Shown: positions 1-9,887, counted from the stretch's first letter. The stretch is DNA of 64,000 nt from Scytolyngbya sp. HA4215-MV1 (GCA_019359045.1 JAHHIA010000011.1:124001-188000); one strand, 5' to 3'. Numbers and translations: made by a program. The notes: a model not told the origin generated them from the letters alone.

Positions 1-491
1 ACAACACTTTTGGGATTATGACACCTCAGCAGTTGGAGGCTGAGTCTGCACCTTCGAAAAACTTTGCATCGGATGTCGCTCAAATTTTGCAAGAGAAAAC
101 TGGGATCTCAGATTTAAGTGAGATCCATGCCATTGCAGTAGGACATAGCCTGGGAGGGGCGCTGACCACGCTCTATGCCCTCGATATTGCCAGTAATAAC
201 GGCTTAAAACCCGACACTTACACATTTGCCTCACCTAGGGTGGGAGATGACACATTCAAACAATGTTTCGATTCGCATGTCCCTTTCAGTTGGCGAATCT
301 ATAACCATTACGATATCGTGACGGATTTTCCCAAAGATCCGTTTGATAACTATGCGCATGTCGAAAGAGAATATCGGGTGGGATCTGATGCCGTACGATG
401 GAGTATCAGCTGTGAGCACGCTTTAAATACCTATCTCTTTCTCGTCGATCCGCAGGAGGTTCACCTTGACCCGGCCTGTCAGTCCAAATAA
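1..491 (+). CDS. Class 3 lipase family protein, 3' part
   Basis: The frame is open from the window edge to the TAA at 489-491, so the N-terminus is missing; the ATG at 18 is probably internal. Counting from that ATG, GHSLGG at residues 42-47 is the nucleophile elbow of class 3 (fungal-type) alpha/beta-hydrolase lipases. The following TFASPRVGD block and the YDIVTDFP segment match the family pattern that carries the catalytic Asp, and the late His in CEHALNTYL fits the catalytic His. The likely role is hydrolysis of acyl esters; substrate and location cannot be judged without the N-terminus. It converges with the large gene that ends at 568. Confidence 0.85.
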   Translation, partial: NTFGIMTPQQLEAESAPSKNFASDVAQILQEKTGISDLSEIHAIAVGHSLGGALTTLYALDIASNNGLKPDTYTFASPRVGDDTFKQCFDSHVPFSWRIYNHYDIVTDFPKDPFDNYAHVEREYRVGSDAVRWSISCEHALNTYLFLVDPQEVHLDPACQSK

Positions 492-567
492 GGAGTTGCA
501 GGTAAGATATCTTTTGCTGTATATGCGATCGTAAAAGATAAATCCCCTGGTCTCTTCATTGATCTTC

Positions 568-3500
568 TTACCAAGGATTGCCAACCAGCGTAAACGGTGA
601 CCAGAAATAGGGATGGGTTAGATTGCTGTTGGATAAACCTACCAAATCCTGAGGTAAAGGGATGTCTGGCTGTCCAGCAACTTGGAGTCTGCCGTCTTCA
701 AACTTTACCTGCCCTTTTAACAAAGCAATTTGTGCCTGTCGCAAAGCTTCCGCTTTGGTTGGCAGTTGGCGTAACTGGTCGTAAAACTCACTCATCAATG
801 CCAGGGTGCCGACATCGCTGACGTACCATAGGCTACCCAGCGCCGATTTTGCCCCTGACTGGACTGCCATGCCAGCAAAACCCAACTCGGCATCGCGATC
901 GCCCAAGGCTGTGCGGCAGGCACTTAACACCAAGAGTTGTGCGGGGGGATAGTTTAAGCCCAATTCTTGAAACTGGCTCAATCGCAGTGGTTTATCCCAC
1001 AAGCGGATGAAAGAATGATTGGAATTTCCTGGCAGAAATTCACCATGGGTTGCCAAATGAATGATGCCAAACGGGTGCTTTTCTCGCTGTGTCTTCAGGT
1101 TGTTGAGCGTAAAGTCTTGATTGAGAAACGATTCCCCCTGCCACAAATGGCTCAGGATAGAAAGCTCTGCCGGAACCGCCGGTAAAGGGTTGAGGTCAGA
1201 AAACTCCGAAGCCCCCATGGCAAGTACTTGACTCTTGCGAATATCGACATAACGGGTATCCGTCAGGTTAATGCTGGGCATGAGACCGAGGCTATATTTC
1301 TCCACCAAGAATTCTTTGCCATCGTGCAAGGCAGCCAAGGGGAGCGATCGCAGCCCTGCATCCAGAATAAATGCCAGATTTTCGACTTTGCGGGTTTGTA
1401 AGTCACTTTCCAGAGGCGCAATCAGCAGTTGATAGAGGGCTTGCGCTGGCTTCAGATAACTCTTGGTGCGGATTTTGCGACCATCTGAAACCTCCCGCCG
1501 GAAAGTATTGGCGAGTTCCACCACATTCGCGCGTGTAGCCCCCTCAATGCGTTTGCGGATGGGCAGTCCTTGCGCCGTCACGAGCACCAGTTCTAGCTGA
1601 TCGTTGGCTTGGGGGGGACGATCGCCCGCATCTGACTCCAGTGACTTGTTCCCTGCCCCGGTCAGCGTCCCTTCTGGCAGAAATGCGGCATAGATCAGGG
1701 CTGGACGAATGCCTGTTTCAGATTCGATATTGCTCAAAGTACTGCACATATCGCCCAGGTTGCGATTGCCCCCACTGGCAGCAGTCCCTAAATATTTCTC
1801 ATACTCACCTGTAAAGCCACTATCAACGCTAGAAATGCCTGAATCCAGGCAGGGCAGCTGAGCGCTGCCGCCAGGGATGCCCAGGAGCGGCGCGGGATGG
1901 TTTTGCGGGGGGCCGTCAAAATCCTGCGTGATAATTTGGATAATGTCCTGGAAATGGCTGCCTGGGAACGATCGCAAGGGGGCGATCGTGCCATCAGGTT
2001 GATTGCCCGTGGTAATGGCTCCGGCGGTTCCGTTCGTTGTACCACTGCCCACTACAAATGGCACTCTAGCCGCTCCACCACCATGACGAATGATGATGGA
2101 ACCACCTCCCAATCCACCAGCGGTGGAAATGCTGGCAACTATCTGGTTCTGGTCTACGAAAGTACTGGTTGCCCGGAAAAAGCGTTGAGTCGTGATATCC
2201 ACATTGCCGCCGATGCCCCGTCTGCCGCCTTGCGCGTTGATGAAACTGACTTGGACATCGCCTAAGGGATCAATGGTGACATCACCCCCATCGCCCAGGC
2301 TAGCACGGGTGTTAATGGAACCCGTTTGAATAGTGTTCTGGGCAACGACAGATACATTCCCGCCTTGAGTGAGGCCGGATGCATCCAGATCTCCACTGAT
2401 GACGTTACCTTGCGAAGCGTTAAGGGCGATCGCGCCACCTGTGCTGCCACTGGCAGACGTGGTGATGTTGCTGGCAGTTACGTTGCTGCGGTTGCTTACC
2501 AGATTGACTTTGCCGCCAACCGTATTGCCTTGAGCATTGATGGTTCCAGCGCTCAATTCCCGATCGGCAATCAGAGAAACCGCTCCACCTGCACCTTGAC
2601 TAGCAGCGGAATCCAAAAGACCGCTGGTAATACTGCCGTGACTGGCAGTGAGGGCAATCGTACCACTATTGCCCGTGCTAGTTGCCGTGCTGAGTATCCC
2701 ATTGGTCGAATCAATGGCGCCTTGATTGCTCACCAATGTGATTCCAGAAGGCGCCGTCATATTACCAGTTGTAATCGTTTGATTGGCGATCAATGTAATG
2801 GAAGCATTTCCTGAGCCTGTGATCGTTGTCCCGGTTGATGTGATTGACCCAGTGCTTGTCGGAGCCTGGACAATGACTGGATCAACGAAGGTCGCGTTTC
2901 CAGTAAAGGTAATCGGGCTGCCCCCATTCGCCTGTCCAATGGTGACGGAACTAAAGCCGCCCGTGTTGGCGAGAGCAGCTAAATCAGTTTGGTTGAGATC
3001 CAGGGCTGCGCCACCATACCCTACCCCCCCAATGTCGATCGCCAGATTCGAGGTAAAGGGTTGTAAGAGCAATGTGCCTCCCGTTGCAGTCACCGATCCA
3101 GAAAAATCAATCTCATCCGCTGTGAGATTGAGATGGTAATTGCCAACCGATAGGCTGGGGAAGAAAGCGATCGTCCCAGTTCCAGCATTGAAAATGGCGC
3201 TGTTGGTCAGCGTCACCGGGCTGGCGAAGAATATGCCATTTCCAGTGGTGGTGATGTTGTTGCCAACCAGGGAATTTCCGGCAAGTACAATCAGGCTACT
3301 TAAAGAAGTGAGATTGCCGATCGTGCCGCCAAACATCGCGGTACCATAACCAAAGCCTGCATCCACAAACAAATTGTGAACACCATTGATGGCGCCTGTA
3401 AAAGTAATGTCTGCACCATTGCCATCGGTGGTGGTGGAAACCTTAACATCATTGCCCAAAATGACTTGAGGACTGTCAATCGTCAAGGTATCGGTGGCGG

Positions 3501-6500
3501 TTGCTCCCTCGGTTGCCACATCGGCGTTGAGGGTGGTGGTCGCGGCGCTTAAGACCATCGCATCGCTACTGGCTAAGTTCGCATCAATCACGATCGCTCC
3601 TTGGGGAGACTGAACCAGAAGTGAGCCAGAGAAAAATTGAGGCGTACTTACCGTAATCGTGCCACTGCCATTGTTCCTGCCGATCGTGGTGGAGGCAAAA
3701 TAGCCCGCTCCGATCGCACTGATATCGGTGGCATCTAAATCAAGCGCCGCTGTTCCGATACCACCCCCCACAATCACATTTTGCCCCGGTGTTGCAGGTT
3801 GCAAAACCAAACTGCCCCCATTACTGAGCACCGAAAAGCCTCCCCCCAACAAGTCAATTTCATCGCCGGTCAGCAGAATATCTCCGCCGATCGCGCCAGA
3901 GGCATCGAGCCTTCTTGTAGTCAACAGATTCGAGGCTGTCAGGGTTATAGAACCACTCTGACTACTGCCAGGAGAAAAATTAGTCGTGTTGATGTTGCCA
4001 ACTTGGACATTACGCCCAGAAATTGCGATCGATCGACCACTGGTATTAATCGTATCGAGCGGATTCATGCTGAAGTTACCAACGCCATCCGCATTAGCAT
4101 CTGCCTGAAAGGTAATGGAACCGATGCCCGGTTGAAAAGTTAGGGAGCCAGGGATGTAAACGGTAGAGAGAATACCGAGTGAGTTAATCGTGACATTATC
4201 CGTGGCTTGCAGAATGACGTTGGCATTTCCCGATAGGGTTTGTAGCGCATTCTGCGAAAGGGTAATGTCTTGTCCCAAAAAATCATCCTGAAGAACATCA
4301 GGCAAAGCACCATCCTGTAAGTTGAGTGCTCCATAGCCTTTCCCTGCAACGATCGTAATGTTTTGGGGATCGAGTAATAAATTACCTAGCGTGCCCTGGG
4401 GCGCACTCAGATCAGCCGTGCCTCGAAACAGCAAGGTTTGCTTACCAGAGACTTCGACCAAGCCACCACTGCCCGATCGATGCCCACCTTTCGCCGTGAT
4501 GTTGCCGTTAAAAGCAGTGGTGTTATCTGCCCAGACAATGGCTTTACCACCATTGCCACTGGTGAATGCATCTGCATGAATGACAGAATCTTGACTAACA
4601 TAGGTGCGAGCGGCATTGGGAACGGAGCCTTTGCCCTGGTAATCTCCCCCAACTAAAACTGTGCCACCTCCACTCGCACCCGACGCATTGATTTTGGCAC
4701 TGATCAGACCGACTTTGTTGCCGAGGATAGCGGCAGAGCCTCCGGTCTGTCCCAGTGTTAGGTTTGTAACATTGATGGAGCCAGAAACCAGCGCGGTGCC
4801 TGGAGAGATCGGAACAGGTGTGCCAGAAGCAGTGAGTTGTGCCTGGGTGGTACCACTGGCAGTGAGACTGGGAACGGCAGCCGCGGCGGGTCCGGTCAGT
4901 AGCTCAGGCAGCGTGAGCGGGGTAAGGCCAGATGGGGAAGCTTGGGAAATTGGCTCAATTTCCAAACTCAAGGGGCTACCGGGCTGGCTGATGCGCACCA
5001 GAGAAGTGCCAGGAACCGCTGCAACCATGATTTGTCCGCCTGGGGCGGTGAGTTGTCCGGTACTGGCAACAGTGCCACCCACTAGGTTAAGGGCTTGTCC
5101 CTGTCCTACGGAAAGATTTCCTGCGTTGACGATCGCCCCCGGTTGGTTCAGGTTAAAGGCAAAGGTGGTCGGGGTGCCGTTCAAGGCACTGTAGTTGGTC
5201 GCACCCAACGCATCAAACCAACCTCCAGCAAAGCCGATCGCATCAGCAGTCGTAGCCGTGAAGGAACCGGGAACATTGAGTTGGGCGTTGGCTCCAAACA
5301 CAATACCTGCCGGGTTCATGAGGTAGAGGTTGGCGTTGCTGCCAGTCACCTGGATTAAGCCGTTAATGAGGGAGGGGCTACCTCCGTTGATGCGTCCCAA
5401 AATGTTTTGAATCTGGGGATTAGATTGGAAGTTGGCGATCTGGCTGGGGCTGAGTCCAAATTGGGAGAAGCTGTGGAAGAGATTGGCTCCGTTGCGAGAG
5501 GTTTGTCCGCCCGTGATGTTGAGTTGGTTGCCCTGGGGAATAACGATCGTCCCGGTGCCATCGTTGGCAGGAGTGATTGCCTGGGCGACTAAAATGGGCT
5601 CGGGTTCGGGTCGGCGAGCAGCATATTCAGGCGCGATCGTTTCGGGAGGCGGCAGTTTGGTTAGAACCTCGGTTTGGATGGCTCTGGCGGCATTTCCTAG
5701 AGCGGTTACGCCATTGGGTTTGGCGGTTGGCTGGATTTGGGAGAAATACTTTTCTTCGTTTTGCCTAGAAGGGGCAGTGGATGGAAATTCTCGCGGAATC
5801 CCGACATTGCGTTGGGAGACTTCTTCTGCTTTCTGAGATCTCAACACTGCCAGATCCTCCATACCGTTTGATCGGTTGGAGCTTGGGGGAACTATTGTTA
5901 GCACGGCATCGCCAGCGATCGCAGATGCTTCCGAATGCATGTCTGGCTTCGCAGAGATTGCGTCAGGCGCCATCTCACCTTCCGCTCGAGCCCCAACTGC
6001 AATGTCAGGTTCAGAAACAATACGTTCGGGGATGGCGATCGTTTCTGGACGAATGCCCGATTGCACAAAGTCCGACGTCTCTTGTGGAACGGCATGGGTT
6101 GAAACTGGGAAAAGTTCACTAGGTGGAGCGAGGGGAACTTCGGTATCTCGATCGAGTGGGGTTGCTTGAGTGGGTTGGGCGGCAATGCCCACCAGAGGCA
6201 GGGTTGCCAAAAAAATGCCGGCGCCACGACTGGCAGTGGGTAGCGCAGAAGCGAGGGCTGATTTTCGTTGCAAATGAAAGCGATCGCCCCGTAATTCAAT
6301 CTCCCACTGATGCGCTAGCTTCCGTCGCCAGAGTGCCTGCACGATCGCCTGCTGAGACTGTTCCAGCAACGCTTGCCGCTGCTGATTACTGAGGGTGTGG
6401 GTGTGGTTGCGATAATAATAGAGCGGTTGCCGCACCCGTTGAATTTGGGTCACTTCAGAAAGTCGAAGGCACAGGTCATAGTCTTCTGCCAGGGCGAACG

Positions 6501-7011
6501 CTGCGTTCAAGCCGCCCACTTGTTCATAGTACGATCGCCGCATCAAGCGAAAGTGGAAGGTCATGAAGTCTACCAACAATCGCTGGGGACTGTAGGGAAT
6601 TTGGCAACGGTTGCCATAGCCCAACACTTTTCCATCCAGATTAATATCCAGATAGTCGGTGTACACCATTCCCACAGATGGGGCAGACTCCAGCACGGCA
6701 ACGGTTTGTCGTAAAGCTTCTGCCGAAAGTAAATCGTCATCATCCACCCAACCGATATATTCCCCGGTTGTCTGGGCGATCGCAGCCTGCAACGCGGGCG
6801 TGTGCCCCAAATGCTCGGCAATCACCACCCGCACCCGTGCATCGCTAGTTGCATAGTGCTGGGCAATGTCTGCGGTGCGATCAGTCGAGCCATCGATCCA
6901 AACCAGCAACTCAAAATCAGAATAAGTCTGCCGTAAAACACTGGCTATCGCAGAACCCAGGTAACGATCGCGGTTGTGACTGGTAATCACCAGAGAAATT
7001 TTTGCTGTCAT
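568..7011 (-). CDS. GT2 glycosyltransferase / filamentous haemagglutinin (TpsA) / CHAT protease fusion, 2147 aa
   Basis: Residues 1-235 form a GT2 glycosyltransferase: SLVITSHNR start, VDDDDL at 89-94 (DXD-type metal site) and AEDYDL near 175. A basic-hydrophobic stretch at 247-283 (QRK... IFLATLPLVGIAA ...PTQA) looks like an internal Sec signal peptide. After a Pro/Glu-rich linker, residues 477-620 match the TPS/haemagglutination domain (NIT...NLFHSF, NPAGIVFG, FTATTADAI). A Gly/Asn/Thr-rich beta-helix follows to about 1700. The C-terminus (about 1840-2145) is a CHAT caspase-like protease with His1989 (LATHGEF) and Cys2032 (LSACRTALGD). The divergent gene at 7223 encodes a matching FhaC/ShlB transporter. 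A cytosolic GT2 in front of an exported passenger is odd. An internal TTG at 6271-6273 would start a protein precisely at the signal peptide, so the product may be two proteins or an annotation artefact. Confidence 0.85.
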   Translation of the reverse strand: MTAKISLVITSHNRDRYLGSAIASVLRQTYSDFELLVWIDGSTDRTADIAQHYATSDARVRVVIAEHLGHTPALQAAIAQTTGEYIGWVDDDDLLSAEALRQTVAVLESAPSVGMVYTDYLDINLDGKVLGYGNRCQIPYSPQRLLVDFMTFHFRLMRRSYYEQVGGLNAAFALAEDYDLCLRLSEVTQIQRVRQPLYYYRNHTHTLSNQQRQALLEQSQQAIVQALWRRKLAHQWEIELRGDRFHLQRKSALASALPTASRGAGIFLATLPLVGIAAQPTQATPLDRDTEVPLAPPSELFPVSTHAVPQETSDFVQSGIRPETIAIPERIVSEPDIAVGARAEGEMAPDAISAKPDMHSEASAIAGDAVLTIVPPSSNRSNGMEDLAVLRSQKAEEVSQRNVGIPREFPSTAPSRQNEEKYFSQIQPTAKPNGVTALGNAARAIQTEVLTKLPPPETIAPEYAARRPEPEPILVAQAITPANDGTGTIVIPQGNQLNITGGQTSRNGANLFHSFSQFGLSPSQIANFQSNPQIQNILGRINGGSPSLINGLIQVTGSNANLYLMNPAGIVFGANAQLNVPGSFTATTADAIGFAGGWFDALGATNYSALNGTPTTFAFNLNQPGAIVNAGNLSVGQGQALNLVGGTVASTGQLTAPGGQIMVAAVPGTSLVRISQPGSPLSLEIEPISQASPSGLTPLTLPELLTGPAAAAVPSLTASGTTQAQLTASGTPVPISPGTALVSGSINVTNLTLGQTGGSAAILGNKVGLISAKINASGASGGGTVLVGGDYQGKGSVPNAARTYVSQDSVIHADAFTSGNGGKAIVWADNTTAFNGNITAKGGHRSGSGGLVEVSGKQTLLFRGTADLSAPQGTLGNLLLDPQNITIVAGKGYGALNLQDGALPDVLQDDFLGQDITLSQNALQTLSGNANVILQATDNVTINSLGILSTVYIPGSLTFQPGIGSITFQADANADGVGNFSMNPLDTINTSGRSIAISGRNVQVGNINTTNFSPGSSQSGSITLTASNLLTTRRLDASGAIGGDILLTGDEIDLLGGGFSVLSNGGSLVLQPATPGQNVIVGGGIGTAALDLDATDISAIGAGYFASTTIGRNNGSGTITVSTPQFFSGSLLVQSPQGAIVIDANLASSDAMVLSAATTTLNADVATEGATATDTLTIDSPQVILGNDVKVSTTTDGNGADITFTGAINGVHNLFVDAGFGYGTAMFGGTIGNLTSLSSLIVLAGNSLVGNNITTTGNGIFFASPVTLTNSAIFNAGTGTIAFFPSLSVGNYHLNLTADEIDFSGSVTATGGTLLLQPFTSNLAIDIGGVGYGGAALDLNQTDLAALANTGGFSSVTIGQANGGSPITFTGNATFVDPVIVQAPTSTGSITSTGTTITGSGNASITLIANQTITTGNMTAPSGITLVSNQGAIDSTNGILSTATSTGNSGTIALTASHGSITSGLLDSAASQGAGGAVSLIADRELSAGTINAQGNTVGGKVNLVSNRSNVTASNITTSASGSTGGAIALNASQGNVISGDLDASGLTQGGNVSVVAQNTIQTGSINTRASLGDGGDVTIDPLGDVQVSFINAQGGRRGIGGNVDITTQRFFRATSTFVDQNQIVASISTAGGLGGGSIIIRHGGGAARVPFVVGSGTTNGTAGAITTGNQPDGTIAPLRSFPGSHFQDIIQIITQDFDGPPQNHPAPLLGIPGGSAQLPCLDSGISSVDSGFTGEYEKYLGTAASGGNRNLGDMCSTLSNIESETGIRPALIYAAFLPEGTLTGAGNKSLESDAGDRPPQANDQLELVLVTAQGLPIRKRIEGATRANVVELANTFRREVSDGRKIRTKSYLKPAQALYQLLIAPLESDLQTRKVENLAFILDAGLRSLPLAALHDGKEFLVEKYSLGLMPSINLTDTRYVDIRKSQVLAMGASEFSDLNPLPAVPAELSILSHLWQGESFLNQDFTLNNLKTQREKHPFGIIHLATHGEFLPGNSNHSFIRLWDKPLRLSQFQELGLNYPPAQLLVLSACRTALGDRDAELGFAGMAVQSGAKSALGSLWYVSDVGTLALMSEFYDQLRQLPTKAEALRQAQIALLKGQVKFEDGRLQVAGQPDIPLPQDLVGLSNSNLTHPYFWSPFTLVGNPW

Positions 7012-7222
7012 AGGCGGTTCCGGGGGCTATGAACGCCGCTGATATGAATAACTTAGAGATTCAGCCCCGTTTTACCCAATCAGGAATTTCCGCAACCGAA
7101 AATTCCGCACAGATCGATTTTTGATCCCAAACTTAGCCAATTTCTTACTGATGACTCGGTGCGGCATCTGTATCAACTAGGTATCTTTAGCACCTCATCG
7201 TTTAGCCCCCAGGTGTGAACTT

Positions 7223-9202
7223 ATGGATTATTCAGCGCCGCCCAGCCCTCCGGCAGTTGACGATGCCTTCATTCCTGAGGAAGTCAGACCCATCAACCCA
7301 GATGCAGCCACCCAACTCATCCAACCGCTCAAAGTTGCTTCAGGAGAAAGCACTCCCATCACCCCTACCCCAGAACCCTCTAACCTGGAATTTTCCCAAG
7401 CCGAACCCAGCCCCCGCTCCTATACCCTGCGTCGAGGAGCCATGATTCCCACCTTGAGAGCCGATCGCCCAAAAGCTCCCCCTCCTAGCTTTGAACCGAT
7501 CGCCTCCCGTCCCCCTATCCACGAAACATCCCTGACCACCGCCAGCCAAAGTATTCCCATCGCCGCCCAACCCGACCCCTCCGATCGCCTACCACCCCCC
7601 GAACCCTTCTTCCAAACTGCCCCGCCTCCCAATCCTCCCGTTCTCACTCCTGCCCCTCCCCCTGCTTCCCCCCCTCCGTCTGTCCCTGAATCCCCCGCTT
7701 TCCCAAATGCCATCCCCGTCCGCGACATCCAAATCACGGGCAGCACCATTCTGTCAGCAACCGAACTCAACCCACTGACCCAACCACTGAAAGGACGATC
7801 GGTGGCTTTGACAGAACTGCAAGCCCTGACCGACCACATCACCCAGCTTTACTTGAACCAGGGCTACATTACCTCACGGGCAATTCTGGACAAAGCTGGA
7901 ATCCAGGAGGGTGTGGTGCCAATCCAGGTCGTGGAAGGCAGTTTAGAAAAAATCGACATCGAAGGTACCCACCATGTGAAGTCATCCTATATTCGGAAGC
8001 GAGTCAAACTAGGAGCCGGAAAACCGCTAAATATGAACAAGCTGGAAGATCAGCTCAAACTCCTCCGGGCTGACCCGCTGTTCAAAAATGTGGAAGCGAG
8101 TCTGCGCGCAGGCACCCAGTTTGGCAAAAGTATTCTGATTGTGCGGGTGACGGAGGCAAATCGTTTTGAAGGCTCTGTTAGTACCGACAACTATTCACCT
8201 CCCAGCGTTGGCGGAGAGCAGTTTGGAGTGGATCTCAGTTTTCGTAACTTGACTGGATTAGGCGACCAGGTGTCTACGGGGTACAGCCGCACTTACACAG
8301 GTGGGTCTGAGTCATTTGATTGGGCATATCGCATCCCGTTGAATGCCATGAATGGCACATTGCAACTGCGAGGTAGTTGGAATCATAACGAAATTACGGC
8401 TTCTCCGTTTGATGTTCTAGAGATTCGCGGCAATTCAGAACTCTATGAAATCAATTACCGCCAACCCCTGGTGCGATCGCCGCGCGAAGAATTTGCCCTC
8501 TCGCTCGGTTTTGCCTTTCAGGATGGGCAAACCTTTATCTTCAACGATTTGCCCAATCCGTTTGGTATTGGCCCGGACGCCAATGGCGTTAGCCGCACCA
8601 GTGTGATTAAGTTTGGACAGGATTATTTAAAGCGCGATGCAGCGGGTGCCTGGTCATTGCGATCGCAATTCAGCATTGGTACTGATCTATTCGATGCCAC
8701 GGAGAATGCTGGTGATATTCCCGATGGGCAGTTTTTTAGTTGGTTGGGGCAGGCGCAACGAGTGCAGCGGCTCAGCACAGATCATTTACTGATTGTGCAA
8801 GCCGATGTGCAACTCACCCCCGATGGCTTGCTACCTTCGCAACAGTTTGTGATTGGTGGGGGACAGTCCGTGCGCGGCTATCGGCAAAATGCCCGCTCTG
8901 GCGATAATGGTATTCGTCTCTCGGCAGAAGATCGGATTACGGTGCATCGCGATGCCAACGGGTCACCCATCGTGCAATTTGCCCCCTTTGCCGAACTCGG
9001 TGCGGTGTGGAATGTCGGCAACAACCCCAACCTCGAACCCGATCAAACCTTTCTTGCCAGCATTGGACTGGGTCTGCTTTGGCAACCTTTACCCCGCCTG
9101 AGTGTGCGGTTAGATTACGGATTGCCCATCATTCATTTGAGCGATCGGGGCAACAACATCCAGGACAGTGGTGCTTACTTCAGCTTGAATTATCAGTTGT
9201 AG
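7223..9202 (+). CDS. Two-partner secretion outer-membrane transporter (ShlB/FhaC/HecB family)
   Basis: 659 residues. Residues 1-160 are Pro-rich and disordered-looking. A POTRA domain starts near 165 (IPVRDIQITG) and is followed by a second POTRA-like unit (GSLEKIDIEG onward). A 16-strand-type beta-barrel fills about 340-659 and includes the conserved VRGY loop motif (GGGQSVRGY) of TpsB proteins. The role is export of a TpsA passenger through the outer membrane; the obvious client is the divergently transcribed haemagglutinin/CHAT protein across a 211-bp intergenic region. No signal peptide is seen at this ATG, and the frame is closed by a TAG at 7178-7180 with no ATG, GTG or TTG start in between. 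The true N-terminus may therefore be altered or use an unrecognised signal. Confidence 0.9.
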   Translation: MDYSAPPSPPAVDDAFIPEEVRPINPDAATQLIQPLKVASGESTPITPTPEPSNLEFSQAEPSPRSYTLRRGAMIPTLRADRPKAPPPSFEPIASRPPIHETSLTTASQSIPIAAQPDPSDRLPPPEPFFQTAPPPNPPVLTPAPPPASPPPSVPESPAFPNAIPVRDIQITGSTILSATELNPLTQPLKGRSVALTELQALTDHITQLYLNQGYITSRAILDKAGIQEGVVPIQVVEGSLEKIDIEGTHHVKSSYIRKRVKLGAGKPLNMNKLEDQLKLLRADPLFKNVEASLRAGTQFGKSILIVRVTEANRFEGSVSTDNYSPPSVGGEQFGVDLSFRNLTGLGDQVSTGYSRTYTGGSESFDWAYRIPLNAMNGTLQLRGSWNHNEITASPFDVLEIRGNSELYEINYRQPLVRSPREEFALSLGFAFQDGQTFIFNDLPNPFGIGPDANGVSRTSVIKFGQDYLKRDAAGAWSLRSQFSIGTDLFDATENAGDIPDGQFFSWLGQAQRVQRLSTDHLLIVQADVQLTPDGLLPSQQFVIGGGQSVRGYRQNARSGDNGIRLSAEDRITVHRDANGSPIVQFAPFAELGAVWNVGNNPNLEPDQTFLASIGLGLLWQPLPRLSVRLDYGLPIIHLSDRGNNIQDSGAYFSLNYQL

Positions 9203-9436
9203 AGACTGGTAAAATCCAAGCACATTAGTTCTCCTGGCTTCTGAAGCTTGATCTCAAGGCGACTCAAAACAACCATTGCTCACACGGCTCAGCTACCCAA
9301 GCGTGCAAAATCCGCCCTCTCAATCAAAGCCGTTTTTCCATTTGCTGAAAAACCAATCAGGCATTTCCGTAGCGCCACTTGATTGGCATGTATCCATAAT
9401 CGAACCACCGAATTCATCAATCCAGTGGACAAACCG

Positions 9437-9454
9437 ATACTACATTTGTAGTAT
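9437..9454. promoter_or_regulatory. Perfect palindrome ATACTACA-TT-TGTAGTAT
   Basis: Two exact 8-bp inverted arms around a TT spacer. The core GTAGTA/TACTAC hexamer recurs at 9471-9486, three times in the tRNA-array promoter (9832-9858) and twice in the promoter of the ribbon-helix-helix gene (23345-23361). It is probably an operator of that regulator. No convincing gene starts directly downstream. Confidence 0.5.
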
Positions 9455-9470
9455 ATAGATCCTTGAAGCT

Positions 9471-9486
9471 GTAATACAAATACTAC
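9471..9486. promoter_or_regulatory. Imperfect inverted repeat GTAATACAAATACTAC
   Basis: Half-sites GTAATA and TACTAC face each other around CAAA, 17 bp after the perfect palindrome. The half-site family matches the one at the RHH gene (GTAATA...GTAGTA). Function is inferred from motif sharing only. Confidence 0.4.
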
Positions 9487-9721
9487 AACCCGCCATGATC
9501 CGGAATCTTCTAGCCACCTTATGCAGTCGCCATATTCGCCCTCATCAGAGTGGGGGTAGGGCATTTGCGCTGTTTGCCTTGGAAGGCACGGAGCAACTTA
9601 ACGGCGGTAAATCCACCCGTGTCGGCATGGATGGTAAACCGACCCTGGATCAACGAATTAGAAGCGGAAGGAGCAGAACAATCCTGCCACCTTTCTAAGG
9701 GAAAGTCGATTAACTTCCCCG

Positions 9722-9757
9722 TCCCCGCTTCTGATATCCAGAAGCGGGGATTGTTTT
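9722..9757 (+). terminator. 12-bp hairpin followed by T-rich tract
   Basis: TCCCCGCTTCTG (9722-9733) pairs exactly with CAGAAGCGGGGA (9739-9750) and is followed by TTGTTTTT. A weaker hairpin (GGGAAAGT/ACTTCCC) lies just upstream at 9699-9719. It could end a transcript from the 9437-9490 region, or be the end structure of a lost IS200/IS605-like element. It insulates the tRNA-array promoter from upstream transcription. Confidence 0.5.
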
Positions 9758-9821
9758 TAGGCAACATCACCATTGCTTTTTCTCCTTCCCCGCCTTCTCC
9801 AAAAAAGTTTTAGTCCCTCCC

Positions 9822-9858
9822 TTGACACTTTGTAGTATGTTGTATTATATTTGTAGTA
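9822..9858 (+). promoter_or_regulatory. Consensus promoter of the tRNA array with three phased GTAGTA half-sites
   Basis: A perfect -35 TTGACA (9822-9827), a 17-bp spacer and -10 TTATAT (9845-9850). Half-sites GTAGTA (9832), GTATTA (9842) and GTAGTA (9853) are direct repeats 10 and 11 bp apart, one helical turn, and cover the spacer, the -10 element and the likely start point. This layout suits repression by a small ribbon-helix-helix protein. The next genes are the small ORF at 9888 and then the whole tRNA array. Confidence 0.65.
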
Positions 9859-9887
9859 TGAGGTAAGACACCAAGGAGCTAACTCCC

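Noticed and set aside
597-6856. About 30 plus- and minus-strand ORFs of 60-180 codons across the large haemagglutinin gene
   Set aside because: They lie in other frames of one long repetitive coding region, show low-complexity shadow translations and lack ribosome sites.
9495-9698. 67-codon ORF after the palindromes
   Set aside because: No ribosome site, no recognisable domain, and it ends just before the hairpin at 9722; it may be a translated relic only.
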